In this document: piece after piece, positions 33,039 to 40,429 of the stretch
Position numbering within the stretch: the stretch's first letter is position 1
How the letters are laid out: each line of letters starts with the position of its first letter
Assembly: GCA_937995875.1 (NCBI GenBank)
Contig: CALKIW010000101.1
Coordinates: 1 to 40,429, forward strand
DNA length: 40,429 bases
Direction: 5' to 3'
From: an uncultured Bacteroidales bacterium
GTDB lineage: Bacteria > Bacteroidota > Bacteroidia > Bacteroidales > Bacteroidaceae
Program-made: the position numbers and the translations under genes
The notes under the pieces: generated by a model
What the model was told of the DNA's origin: nothing
Database searches by the model: none
What the model saw: only the letters and a program-made list of their open reading frames with translations

Positions 33039-34246
33039 GGGGTTTCATCGGGGTCTATGAGTTCGTAATCTTCGAGGTCGGCTATATCGTCCAACTCGTC
33101 CTCATCCACATCTATGAGGTCTTCCTCGTCTATTTCTATCACCTCATCGGCTCCCTCAGCATGCATTTCTTCCTGGAACAAAGCCCAATCCTTGTCACGA
33201 TGCACAATGGTATCTTCGCCAACAGCATCCTGCAGTTTGTTGCTTTCGCTGTTGAGTTCCTTCCAAAGAATATCTTTCAGTTCGTCGAGTCCATAACCCG
33301 TGACCGACGAGATAAACACCACAGGCAAATCGGTAGGCAACGTCTCGCGAAGCATTGCTATCAAGTCCTCATCAAGTAAATCGCTTTTGGTAACGGCCAA
33401 AATGCGATGTTTGTCGAGCAATTCAGGATTAAACTCCCTGAGTTCGTTGAGTAATATTTCGTAGTCGCGTTTGATGTCGTGTTGGGAATCCTCGCTGTCG
33501 CCGGGCACCATAAACAACAACAACGAGTTGCGCTCAATATGGCGGAGAAACCTCAACCCCAATCCCTTACCTTCGCTGGCCCCTTCGATGATGCCCGGAA
33601 TGTCGGCCATGACAAACGACTGATGGTCACGATAGCTCACGATGCCCAGTGACGGCTCAAGCGTGGTAAACGGATAGTTTGCGATTTTGGGTCGGGCACT
33701 CGACAAAGCCGTGAGCAACGTAGACTTCCCGGCATTAGGAAAGCCCACCAATCCCACGTCGGCAAGGAGTTTCAACTCAAGGATAACGGTCATCTCCTGC
33801 AGCGGCTCACCCGGTTGGGCATAGCGCGGAGCCTGACGCGTGGCCGTGCGAAACTGGAAGTTTCCCAATCCGCCGCGTCCGCCTTTCAGCAACACAACCT
33901 CCTGCCCGTCATACGAAATGTCGCAGACATACTTGCCATTCTCCGCATTATAGACCACTGTTCCACAAGGCACGTCTATGTACACATTCTTGCCATCGGT
34001 ACCGCTACGGTTATTGCTGCCGCCATTTCCGCCATGTTCTGCAAAGATATGTTTCTGGTATCTCAGGTGGAGCAACGTCCAGTAGTTATGGTTTCCACGC
34101 AGAATGACATCTCCCCCCTTGCCTCCGTCGCCACCATCGGGCCCACCTTTAGGCTGATACTTCATGCGGCGCAGGTGCATAGAGCCTCGTCCGCCCTTTC
34201 CGGAGCGGCAAACTATCTTTACATAATCTACGAAATTACTTTCCAT
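33035..34246 (-). CDS. obgE: Obg-family GTPase
   Basis: GTPase of 403 residues involved in 50S assembly and stress control. Start at 34246 gives MESNFVDYVKIVCRSGKGG; an upstream in-frame ATG at 34273 adds nine Ser-rich residues unlike the family. The glycine-rich Obg fold covers residues 1-160 (GGPDGGDGGKGGDV, HGGNGGSNNRSG). The G domain has GFPNAGKST (168-176), DIPGIIEGASEGKGLG and TKSDLLD. The last 60 or so residues are strongly acidic (IDEEDLIDVDEDELDD). It overlaps pgeF by 4 bases. Confidence 0.96.
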   Translation of the reverse strand: MESNFVDYVKIVCRSGKGGRGSMHLRRMKYQPKGGPDGGDGGKGGDVILRGNHNYWTLLHLRYQKHIFAEHGGNGGSNNRSGTDGKNVYIDVPCGTVVYNAENGKYVCDISYDGQEVVLLKGGRGGLGNFQFRTATRQAPRYAQPGEPLQEMTVILELKLLADVGLVGFPNAGKSTLLTALSSARPKIANYPFTTLEPSLGIVSYRDHQSFVMADIPGIIEGASEGKGLGLRFLRHIERNSLLLFMVPGDSEDSQHDIKRDYEILLNELREFNPELLDKHRILAVTKSDLLDEDLIAMLRETLPTDLPVVFISSVTGYGLDELKDILWKELNSESNKLQDAVGEDTIVHRDKDWALFQEEMHAEGADEVIEIDEEDLIDVDEDELDDIADLEDYELIDPDETP

Positions 34247-34698
34247 TGAACTTGAACTTTGAGATTTGAACATTAAACTTTACGACTGCTCTGAAAAGTC
34301 CTGACGGCTCCAACCATCATGGTTGGAACGGCTATTGTTTTATCGTAATCCTTAAACAGCCAACGATGTTACCGTCTTCAGACCTTTTCAGCATACAACA
34401 ACAGAACTGCCGACATTCCAACATCGCACGTGCTTTCGAAGTTGTCGCTATGTTGGTTGCTAAGTATGTGTATCTTGATGCTTTCTCGCCTTTATGAACA
34501 TTGGTACTTATATTTGTCCTCGAACGGGAAATCGGCTGCGATGAGACGTGCCCCTTTTTATCTTCCGCCTTATGTTCGGATAGGCTTTTCAGTATTTGTA
34601 CAAAAGCCTACGAGGGCACATTCTCACCGTTTTTCACATATTTTCCTTCAAGCAAGACAAACCGTGAAGCTCAATGTTCAAAGGTTAAAGTTCAAAGA
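34247..34698. other. Long spacer between adk and obgE with two palindromes
   Basis: These 452 bp hold no supported gene. TCCAACC (34309-34315) pairs with GGTTGGA (34321-34327), about 60 nt before obgE. TAGGCTTTT (34581-34589) pairs with AAAAGCCTA (34602-34610), loop 12. GTTCAAAG/GAACTTTGA-like words recur at both ends (near 34250-34275 and 34673-34700), the kind of short repeat often seen in Prevotella spacers. No clear - strand promoter box was found. Confidence 0.5.
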
Positions 34699-35271
34699 TT
34701 AGATGGCATCAATTACAGCACAGACGTCTGCAAAGATACGGTCGAGCTCACCAAGACCATTGATATGATGGTGTACACCTTCCTGCTCATACCATTGAAT
34801 GAGGGGCGATGTTTGGTTATGATACACCCCCAGACGCTTTCTGATGGTTTCTTCGTTGTCGTCACTGCGTCCGCTTTGTTGTCCGCGAAGCAGCAAACGT
34901 TTCATCAATTCATCTTCGGGAACGTCGAGTTCTATCATCGCTGCCACCTTATGTCCGCGTTCGGCCAACATCTTCTTCAGAGCCTCAGCCTGAGGAATGG
35001 TGCGGGGGAAGCCATCAAAAATAACACCACTGTATTTCTTACCAAAACTGTCGTACACACTTGCGAGGATATTAACCATCAAATCGTCGGGTATCAGCTG
35101 TCCGTTGTCGATGAAACCCTTAGCTGTTTTGCCTAATTCAGTTCCGTTTTTAATCTCACTGCGCAGCACATCACCCGTAGAGATGTGCCCGAATCCGTAC
35201 TTAGCGATCATCTTGTCGCTCTGGGTGCCCTTGCCTGAGCCGGGGGCACCAAAAATTACAATATTCTTCAT
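34699..35271 (-). CDS. adk: Adenylate kinase
   Basis: Enzyme of 190 residues, ATP + AMP to 2 ADP. ATG at 35271 gives MKNIVIFGAPGSGKGTQSDKM with the P-loop at residues 7-15; a 34-residue upstream extension in frame is not family-like. HISTGDVLRSEI, FDGFPRTIPQAE and a short LID (RGQQSGRSDDNEETIRKRL) are seen. The LID lacks the four-Cys zinc insert, so it is the short type. It lies downstream of hpt on the same strand. Confidence 0.96.
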   Translation of the reverse strand: MKNIVIFGAPGSGKGTQSDKMIAKYGFGHISTGDVLRSEIKNGTELGKTAKGFIDNGQLIPDDLMVNILASVYDSFGKKYSGVIFDGFPRTIPQAEALKKMLAERGHKVAAMIELDVPEDELMKRLLLRGQQSGRSDDNEETIRKRLGVYHNQTSPLIQWYEQEGVHHHINGLGELDRIFADVCAVIDAI

Positions 35272-35431
35272 TACTGTTAAATGTAAATATGCTTGTTTGT
35301 TAGGGATTGATGCATAGAAATGCCAAATGAGAGCAAGCCATTGTTTGGCCACAGTTGTCAATTCCCACCCCAAGAGGCGGAAATATGCTGTTTTCTCTCG
35401 TCTTACTCCGCTACAGTTTAGCCTTCCGCTA

Positions 35432-35968
35432 TCAATCCACCACCGTATAGATGTCTCTCAAGTTTCGTCCCTGCTGATCATAATCCAGCCCGTAGCCCAC
35501 AATGAAATCGTTAGGAATTTCCATAGCTACATACTCGATGTCGAGCGGCGACTCCAATTTTTCAGGTTTGAGGAGCAATGTGCAGACATGCAGCGACTCC
35601 GGGCTACGCGTACCCAACGATTCCAACATACGTTTCATGGTGCGTCCGGTATCGACGATGTCCTCTATAATCACCACCGTGCGTCCCTGCAAATCTTCAT
35701 TGATACCAAATATTTCCTTGACCTGACCCGTAGAAGCTGTCCCTTGATAGGAAGCCAACTTCACAAACGAAATTTCACAAGGTATGGTGATGTAGCGCAT
35801 CAGGTCAGCCGCAAAGACAAACGACCCGTTGAGCACGGCCAAGAATAATGGATTTTTACCCTCCATATCCTTGTTTAGCTTGTCTGCAACAATCTTTACG
35901 CGCTTCAAGATCTCCTCTTCCGGGATAAACGTCTTGAACGACTTATCCTTGATTTTAACTATACTCAT
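35432..35968 (-). CDS. hpt: Hypoxanthine phosphoribosyltransferase
   Basis: Purine salvage enzyme of 178 residues that makes IMP or GMP from the free base and PRPP. The PRPP-binding motif VVIIEDIVDTGRT (98-110) is exact, VLNGSFVFAADLMR forms the earlier loop, and EIPNDFIVGYGLDYDQQGRNL is the C-terminal base-binding part. It is followed by adk (160-bp gap), a pairing that fits nucleotide metabolism. A -7 box TATTTTTG precedes it. Confidence 0.96.
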   Translation of the reverse strand: MSIVKIKDKSFKTFIPEEEILKRVKIVADKLNKDMEGKNPLFLAVLNGSFVFAADLMRYITIPCEISFVKLASYQGTASTGQVKEIFGINEDLQGRTVVIIEDIVDTGRTMKRMLESLGTRSPESLHVCTLLLKPEKLESPLDIEYVAMEIPNDFIVGYGLDYDQQGRNLRDIYTVVD

Positions 35969-35991
35969 AGTGCATCATTTATAAGTTAGTG

Positions 35992-35999
35992 CAAAAATA
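35992..35999 (-). promoter_or_regulatory. Putative -7 box of hpt
   Basis: On the - strand this reads TATTTTTG, matching TAnnTTTG, 24 bp before the hpt start. A TTTG lies only 14 bp upstream (36017-36014), closer than the normal 19-21. Confidence 0.6.
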
Positions 36000-36094
36000 C
36001 GAAAAAGTAATGACAAAGAATAGAGCCATTAAAAGAAATTGTGATTCTTAACAAAATTCTCCAAACTGCGCCCACCATTCTGCAATCTTTTGAT

Positions 36095-36102
36095 TATCTT
36101 TG
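36095..36102 (+). promoter_or_regulatory. Putative -7 box of nnr
   Basis: TATCTTTG fits the consensus and ends 7 bp before ATG 36110. Transcription would start at or within a few bases of the start codon, so the mRNA would be leaderless or nearly so. Confidence 0.6.
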
Positions 36103-36109
36103 CAGTGTT

Positions 36110-37627
36110 ATGAAGATATTTAACGCTGCTCAAATCCGTGAGCTTGACAAATATACGATAGAACACGAGCCCATCAAGTCCATCGACCTCATGGAACGTG
36201 CTGCCAAAGCCATCACCCGAGCCATTATGGAGGAGTGGACCGAACACACGCCCGTAGTTGTGTTTGCCGGGCCCGGCAACAATGGAGGCGACGGTTTGGC
36301 CGTTGCCCGTATGTTGGCAGAGGCTGATTATCAAGTCAGCGTTTATCTTTTCAACATTCACAACAAGTTGTCTGACGATTGTGCTTCCAATCGACAGCGT
36401 GTCATCGATTGCAAAAAGTTGGGCAAGTTTACGGAGATTACGCTCAATTTCGACCCTCCCGAACTTACCCCCGATACGCTTGTCATAGACAGTCTGTTCG
36501 GATCGGGCATCAACAAACCACTCATGGGGGGCTTTGCATCACTCGTAAAATATGTCAATCAGAGTCCCGCCAAGGTGGTGAGCATCGACATTCCCTCCGG
36601 ACTGATGTGTGATGACAACAGTTACAACATTCGGACAAACATTATTCGGGCCCACCTGACGCTTACCCTCCAACAGGTAAAGCTATCGATGATGTTTGCC
36701 GACTGCCAGCAATATATCGGCCGTTTGCGGGTGTTGGATATTCGGCTCCATCCCGAATACATCAACAAAACAAAAGTAAGCCATCACATTATTGAAGAAA
36801 ACGAATTGCGGCCCTGTATGCGGCATCGCAGCGACTTTGCCCACAAAGGCGCTATGGGGCACGCTCTCATCATTGCAGGGAGTTATGGTATGGCCGGCGC
36901 TTCTATCTTGGCTACACGAGCCTGCTTGCGTTCGGGAGTGGGGAAAGTAACCACACACACGCCCAAACGAAACTACGGCATCATGCAGGTGGCCGTTCCC
37001 GAAGCCGTCATGCAAATGGACCATGAAGAAACCTACTTCTCAGAAAGCATCGAAACCAGCGACTTCGACGCGGTAGCCATCGGTCCGGGAATAGGATTGG
37101 CAGAGAATACGGCCATTGCACTCATCAGCCAGATCAGACGCACCCAGTGCCCCATTGTTATAGATGCCGACGCCTTGAATATTCTCTCTAACCATAGGGC
37201 ATGGATGCAGCAGCTGCCTAAGGGCATCATTATGACCCCACATCCTAAAGAGTTCGACCGGCTCATAGGCAGTGTGAGCAACAGCGACTACGAGCGTCTT
37301 ACCCATGCTCTGCAGCTTGCCGACCGACTGCAAGGCTATATCATACTGAAAGGACACCACTCCGCATTATGCACGCCCGACGGACGCGTCATATTCAATT
37401 CGTCAGGCAATAGCGGCATGGCCACCGCCGGTAGCGGAGACGTGCTCACCGGCATCATAACCGCCCTGTTGGCAAGAGGTTATGAACGTGCAGAAGCCTG
37501 TTTGTTGGGGATGTATCTGCATGGACTGGCAGGAGATTTTGCCATCAGAGATATGGGTAAAGAGAGTCTGGTAGCAAGCGACATCATAGACTACCTTCCC
37601 AAAGCATTCATGCGTTTGGAAGACTAA
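36110..37627 (+). CDS. nnr: Bifunctional NAD(P)H-hydrate epimerase/dehydratase
   Basis: Protein of 505 residues that repairs hydrated NAD(P)H. The N-terminal YjeF epimerase domain (about 1-215) has FAGPGNNGGDGLAVARML (52-69). The C-terminal ADP-dependent dehydratase domain (about 230-505) has GSYGMAGASILATRACLRSG, MTPHPKEFDRL (near 376) and AGSGDVLTGIITALLARG (near 440). ATG 36110 is chosen over an upstream in-frame start at 36041, since MKIFNAAQIRELD is the family start and a -7 box lies between them. Confidence 0.95.
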   Translation: MKIFNAAQIRELDKYTIEHEPIKSIDLMERAAKAITRAIMEEWTEHTPVVVFAGPGNNGGDGLAVARMLAEADYQVSVYLFNIHNKLSDDCASNRQRVIDCKKLGKFTEITLNFDPPELTPDTLVIDSLFGSGINKPLMGGFASLVKYVNQSPAKVVSIDIPSGLMCDDNSYNIRTNIIRAHLTLTLQQVKLSMMFADCQQYIGRLRVLDIRLHPEYINKTKVSHHIIEENELRPCMRHRSDFAHKGAMGHALIIAGSYGMAGASILATRACLRSGVGKVTTHTPKRNYGIMQVAVPEAVMQMDHEETYFSESIETSDFDAVAIGPGIGLAENTAIALISQIRRTQCPIVIDADALNILSNHRAWMQQLPKGIIMTPHPKEFDRLIGSVSNSDYERLTHALQLADRLQGYIILKGHHSALCTPDGRVIFNSSGNSGMATAGSGDVLTGIITALLARGYERAEACLLGMYLHGLAGDFAIRDMGKESLVASDIIDYLPKAFMRLED

Positions 37628-37671
37628 TCGGCCTCGCCAAGTAAAGAATTAGAAGTTAGGATATAATAATT

Positions 37672-38775
37672 ATGATTACAACGAAGAGCTTTAACTACAG
37701 ATTATTTGCAAATTTGCATACCAACACTTCTCTCTGTAAGGGTGTGGGCAGCATCTTGGCAGCCTTATTGCTGTCTCTGTCTGCATCTGCTCAATCTGTG
37801 AACGGAACCTCATACTATCTTCCCAAAGCTGTGGCGAGATTCACCGTAAAAGTTGAAAAGAGCCAATACACGCCCGGAAAGTTTGCCCAATTTGCACGCC
37901 TCTATCTGAAAAAGAATGTGGAGCAAGAGAGCAAAACCATCTATCGGCTCATCGGTATAGAAATGATGCCGATGGCTGTACCCGACACAGCCAAGCACTT
38001 CACCCTCAATGTAGACAAAAAACGCAGCATCTTCAAGGTGAGCCGAGCCAACAATGGGCAGCTGCTTGCCATAAACGCAGAGGCAAAACCTGCTGAAATG
38101 ATTACGCCCATCTTTACGCCGGCCCCCAAGCCAAAGCCCATCAATCCTAAGGATTTGATGTCAGAAGATATTCTCAACGCAAGCAGCAACGCCAAGATGG
38201 CGGAGCTGACCGCACGCGAAATCTACGATATTCGCGACAGTAGGAATCAGCTTAGCCGTGGCGAAGCCGACTTCATGCCTCAAGATGGTGCCCAGCTGCG
38301 GATGATGCTCGCCAATCTCGACAGGCAGGAACAGGGCTTGGCACAACTCTTTGAGGGAAGAGTGGAAAAAGATACAACATGGACCACCATAGACTATACC
38401 CCTACAGCAGAGGGACAAGAGGTTTTGTTCCGTCTGTCCAAACATCTGGGACTTGTGGACAACGATGACCTCGCAGGTGTTCCCTACTATATCAACGTGA
38501 AAGACAATCACACCGTAGCTGCCCCGTCTCCGTCTCCGGAAAACAAGAAGGAAGATAAAAACGACATTGGGTTACGTGTAAGTCAGCCAAGCAAAATTAC
38601 CATAACCGTAGTCAATGGCGTTCAAACCATAGGTACATACGAAGTTTCTGCTCCGCAATTTGGCACCGTCGAGTCACTCAGTGGCGACTTGTTTGGCAAA
38701 AAACAGTCGTCGAAAATCATTCTCGACCCGCTCACAGGAAGTGTCAGGACCATTGAAGCCATGCCCATAGAATAA
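37672..38775 (+). CDS. DUF4831-like exported protein
   Basis: Protein of 367 residues. A long N-terminal signal region ends near residue 41 (LLSLSASAQ). The rest resembles a Bacteroidetes family of unknown function (DUF4831), with the block YLPKAVARFTVKVEKSQYTPG, RLIGIEMMPMAVPDTAKHF, a central Lys/Pro-rich stretch, and AREIYDIRDSRNQLSRGEADFMPQDG. It probably acts in the periplasm or outer membrane. It follows nnr by 44 bp on the same strand and ends in a strong hairpin. The first ATG gives a long n-region; a later start is possible but no better ATG is seen. Confidence 0.8.
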   Translation: MITTKSFNYRLFANLHTNTSLCKGVGSILAALLLSLSASAQSVNGTSYYLPKAVARFTVKVEKSQYTPGKFAQFARLYLKKNVEQESKTIYRLIGIEMMPMAVPDTAKHFTLNVDKKRSIFKVSRANNGQLLAINAEAKPAEMITPIFTPAPKPKPINPKDLMSEDILNASSNAKMAELTAREIYDIRDSRNQLSRGEADFMPQDGAQLRMMLANLDRQEQGLAQLFEGRVEKDTTWTTIDYTPTAEGQEVLFRLSKHLGLVDNDDLAGVPYYINVKDNHTVAAPSPSPENKKEDKNDIGLRVSQPSKITITVVNGVQTIGTYEVSAPQFGTVESLSGDLFGKKQSSKIILDPLTGSVRTIEAMPIE

Positions 38776-38799
38776 GTTTCACAAGACTGTCATAAGCTC

Positions 38800-38838
38800 A
38801 AACGCCATCACGATTCATGCGAAATCGTGATGGCGTTT
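38800..38838 (+). terminator. Perfect 16-bp hairpin after the DUF4831-like gene
   Basis: The arm 38800-38815 is an exact reverse complement of 38823-38838, with a 7-nt loop. TTT begins the tail but the T run is broken (TTTAAGTTT). Very stable; likely terminator of the nnr unit. Confidence 0.85.
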
Positions 38839-39190
38839 AAGTTTCAGTTCATCCCCGCATCTTTCTTCATACAGCGCCTATTGGCTCGCATGCCGGTTCC
38901 CTACGGCAACATAGTGGGCTCAGTAGAAAATATAGAGCGTTATTTTGTTATAGAGCATAACTCCATTGGTACAATCAATGGTCATCTGTTCTTTTTTTTG
39001 GAGAGATAATGACCATGTGCAACACAGGGACGAACGGGAGGTGTGTCCACATTAAGATAGAGACAGTATATTTACCCACTTTGGGGTTTATCCTGATAAG
39101 GCCGTTCTTATCCCGAACACAGGTTTTGAAACTTCAGGAAAAGATAATTATATTGACAAAACGTCCTCTATATTTCGCGTATTTAAAAAT
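38839..39190. other. Non-coding accessory spacer
   Basis: No supported gene is present. ATGGTCAT (38978-38985) pairs with ATGACCAT (39009-39016), with a T8 run in the loop. GATAAG (39095-39100) pairs with CTTATC (39107-39112). Two short open frames here, one overlapping the terminator, have no family-like sequence. Confidence 0.5.
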
Positions 39191-39503
39191 AAATTTGCCA
39201 TCGCTCGAAATATGCAAAAATTGAGAAGGTTTGTAAATACTTGACTGTCAGCGGTTTTTAAAAATCGGCCTTGTTTTTCCTATTTTTACACCTGCGATTG
39301 AGTATCTAACGACATGACGACAAGGCTACAACCGCAATGTGATAGAGGCTCTTCCGCGCTGCCGATAAGGCCTTACCATGCTATGAGAAGGCCTCAATCG
39401 CAGCATCCTTACAATTTTTAGGATTGTTCGACCCGTTTTTGAAGAAAAAACATAGTCCTTTTTGCGCTGGATGACTCGAAAATAATGATCAAAAAACGGT
39501 AAT
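39191..39503. repeat. Dispersed intergenic repeat, copy B
   Basis: Second copy of the element at 28042-28351, same orientation. TTGAC-n-GTCAGC is at 39241, the AAGGC-rich inverted repeats near 39361-39395, and the conserved 56-bp end at 39448-39503. A -7-like TAAATTTG (39190-39197) again marks the left end. It lies just before the peptide locus. Confidence 0.75.
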
Positions 39504-39530
39504 TATATATTATAAAATGAAGAGTGAGGA

Positions 39531-39782
39531 GTGAAGAATGAAGAAACACTTGGGGTGACGCCCCAACACCTTATGGCTATAATCAGTGGAAACGACAAAG
39601 AGAAGAGCAAAATCCTTGTAATGGCTGAAGCGTTGAAAAAAGTGGGATGAAGTATATGGACAGACTACATAATTCCTGTTAGGCATGTGTTAAAAGTCAA
39701 TGGATATGGGGGACGACAGGCAAAGGTGAATGAGAAAAGCCAGTGTTTTAAGGAGTGGGAAACTTTAGTTAATTTATATTAA
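39531..39782 (+). pseudogene. Broken HTH-like ORF with one in-frame TGA
   Basis: From GTG 39531 the frame reads VKNEETLGVTPQHLMAIISG, then NDKEKSKILVMAEALKKVG, then TGA (39648-39650), then in the same frame SIWTDYIIPVRHVLKVNGYG, GRQAKVNEKSQCFKEWETLV, NLY and TAA at 39780. LGVTPQHLMAIISG looks like the turn and recognition helix of an XRE-type HTH. No ATG start is seen upstream; the 5' side is the GAAGAGTGAGGAGTGAAG junk-like stretch. It is probably a decayed gene. I do not recognise the second half. Confidence 0.4.
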
Positions 39783-39914
39783 AACTATAATTAGTATCCA
39801 AACTATTCTTGTTATCCTAAAAAATTATATTACATTTATGTGTTTTTCTAGATAAACATATCTCGCTGGTGATATACAAACAAACCAGCAATGTATAATT
39901 AAAAACTATTAAAA
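39783..39914 (+). promoter_or_regulatory. Leader region of the peptide locus
   Basis: These 132 bp are very AT-rich. GCTGGT (39865-39870) pairs with ACCAGC (39884-39889), loop 13 nt, ending 25 nt before the peptide ATG. No exact TAnnTTTG box was found, so the promoter is not located. Confidence 0.4.
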
Positions 39915-39980
39915 ATGAAAAATTTTGAAAAGATTAGTGCGCCTAAGTTCAGCGCTATGGATGTTGAGAAATTGAAATGA
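39915..39980 (+). CDS. Leader-like RiPP precursor peptide without a core
   Basis: Gene of 21 codons plus stop. It starts MKNFEKIS and ends FSAMDVEKLK. Leaders of Bacteroidetes GG-type natural product precursors have the same layout: a Lys/Leu-rich amphipathic start, then a short acidic helix (E-M-x-x-L/I-K) leading to Gly-Gly and a core. Here the stop replaces the Gly-Gly. The TGA overlaps the ATG of the ATP-grasp gene as ATGA, so the two are translationally coupled. It could be a stand-alone leader acting in trans, a precursor that lost its core, or a coupling peptide. Confidence 0.6.
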   Translation: MKNFEKISAPKFSAMDVEKLK

Positions 39981-40429
39981 TACTGATTCTTACTAATGAC
40001 GGTGACCTAAGCTCTGATTTGGTTCAGGATTGGCTTCAATATTACAATCATCCATTTATCCGGGTTAACACTTATGACTTTATCAATAAGCGTATAAAGA
40101 TTTCTTTAACTGGCTCTAAAATTCAATGCTTCTTCGAAGAGAATGAATTCCCTTTGGAAGGCATAGGTGCTGTTTGGTTTAGGAAATATGGTTTTTTCAG
40201 ATGCTCTGATTCTTACAAGAAGATTTGTGAGACTAAGAAGCTTACTGAAGAACTCATCAACCATATTACGAAAGAATTCGGTAAGGTTATAGACTTCTTC
40301 AATTATGCTTTGAGAGACAGGAATTGGCTAACAGACCCAAAGTATATAAACATCAATAAATTCGATGTTCTCTATCAAGCTAGCAAGTGTGGCCTGAACA
40401 TAGCTGACTCTTATATCATTAATTCTAAA
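39977..40429 (+). CDS. ATP-grasp peptide maturase, grasp-with-spasm type (3' end outside window)
   Basis: Partial gene, 151 codons to the window edge with no stop. It starts MILILTNDGDLSSDLVQDWL and has YNHPFIRVNTYDF, IGAVWFRKYGFF and EFGKVIDFFNYALRDRNWL. This is the N-terminal (pre-ATP-grasp) half of the ligases that make side-chain ester or amide crosslinks in graspetide-like RiPPs; VWFRKYGF corresponds to the VWYRR-type motif. The N-terminal part is most like the grasp-with-spasm ligases of Bacteroidetes, which are paired with a radical SAM/SPASM protein. The ATP-binding half, and any partner, lie to the right. Confidence 0.82.
   Translation, partial: MILILTNDGDLSSDLVQDWLQYYNHPFIRVNTYDFINKRIKISLTGSKIQCFFEENEFPLEGIGAVWFRKYGFFRCSDSYKKICETKKLTEELINHITKEFGKVIDFFNYALRDRNWLTDPKYININKFDVLYQASKCGLNIADSYIINSK

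Noticed and set aside
34501..35136. 211-codon + strand frame opposite adk
   Set aside because: Most of it is the antisense of adk, which is a certain gene; the remainder is the non-coding spacer.
38827..39009. 60-codon open frame after the DUF4831-like gene
   Set aside because: It begins inside the right arm of the terminator hairpin and shows no protein-like pattern.
38839..39190. tRNA or other known RNA gene in the long gap
   Set aside because: No cloverleaf-like set of arms or TTCRANNC-type T loop was found by eye.
39009..39224. 71-codon open frame before repeat copy B
   Set aside because: No ATG-led family pattern; it enters the dispersed repeat and is not kept in copy A.

Overview
The window is a chromosomal segment of a Bacteroidales bacterium, most likely Prevotellaceae. 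Three things suggest this: promoters of the Bacteroidetes type (-7 box TAnnTTTG), near absence of Shine-Dalgarno sites, and Bacteroidetes-only families (a DUF4831-like protein, a stand-alone AICAR transformylase, a receiver plus PEP-synthase-like fusion, a membrane MutS-like protein). The species cannot be fixed from sequence alone.

Positions 1-19034 hold one uninterrupted ribosomal superoperon on the + strand. It runs str (rpsL, rpsG, fusA, no tuf), S10 (rpsJ to rpsQ), spc (rplN to secY), then map, infA, rpmJ, and alpha (rpsM, rpsK, rpsD, rpoA, rplQ). It ends at a textbook intrinsic terminator. Two genes too short for routine ORF calling, rpmD and rpmJ, are present. Three spacers (S12-S7, EF-G-S10, S14-S8) are long and can fold, and are candidates for ribosomal-protein feedback control. 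A 41-bp tandem repeat lies upstream of rpsL.

Positions 19035-27986 hold a glycine-zipper lipoprotein (+), then gdhA followed by rlpA (-), then a + strand pair: a REC-REC-PPDK_N protein of 1011 residues and a membrane-anchored MutS-like ATPase. A perfect 15-bp inverted repeat lies inside the rlpA signal-peptide coding region, just after gdhA.

Positions 27987-29568 are a decayed accessory island: one copy of a dispersed repeat of about 310 bp, then frameshifted remains of a type II restriction-modification locus (an HTH control-protein fragment and a methyltransferase C-terminal part).

Positions 29569-38838 are housekeeping again: AICAR transformylase and a small Lys-rich protein (+), a long shared hairpin terminator, then on the - strand hpt, adk, obgE, pgeF and an M23 peptidase, and on the + strand nnr and a DUF4831-like protein.

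Positions 38839-40429 are a second accessory island. It has the second copy of the dispersed repeat, a broken HTH-like ORF with one in-frame TGA, and then, at the right edge, the start of a peptide natural product (RiPP) locus. This consists of a 21-residue leader-like peptide overlapping by ATGA the start of an ATP-grasp peptide ligase of the grasp-with-spasm type. The peptide stops just where the Gly-Gly and core would be expected, which makes this the most unusual signal in the window. The rest of the cluster lies outside the window.
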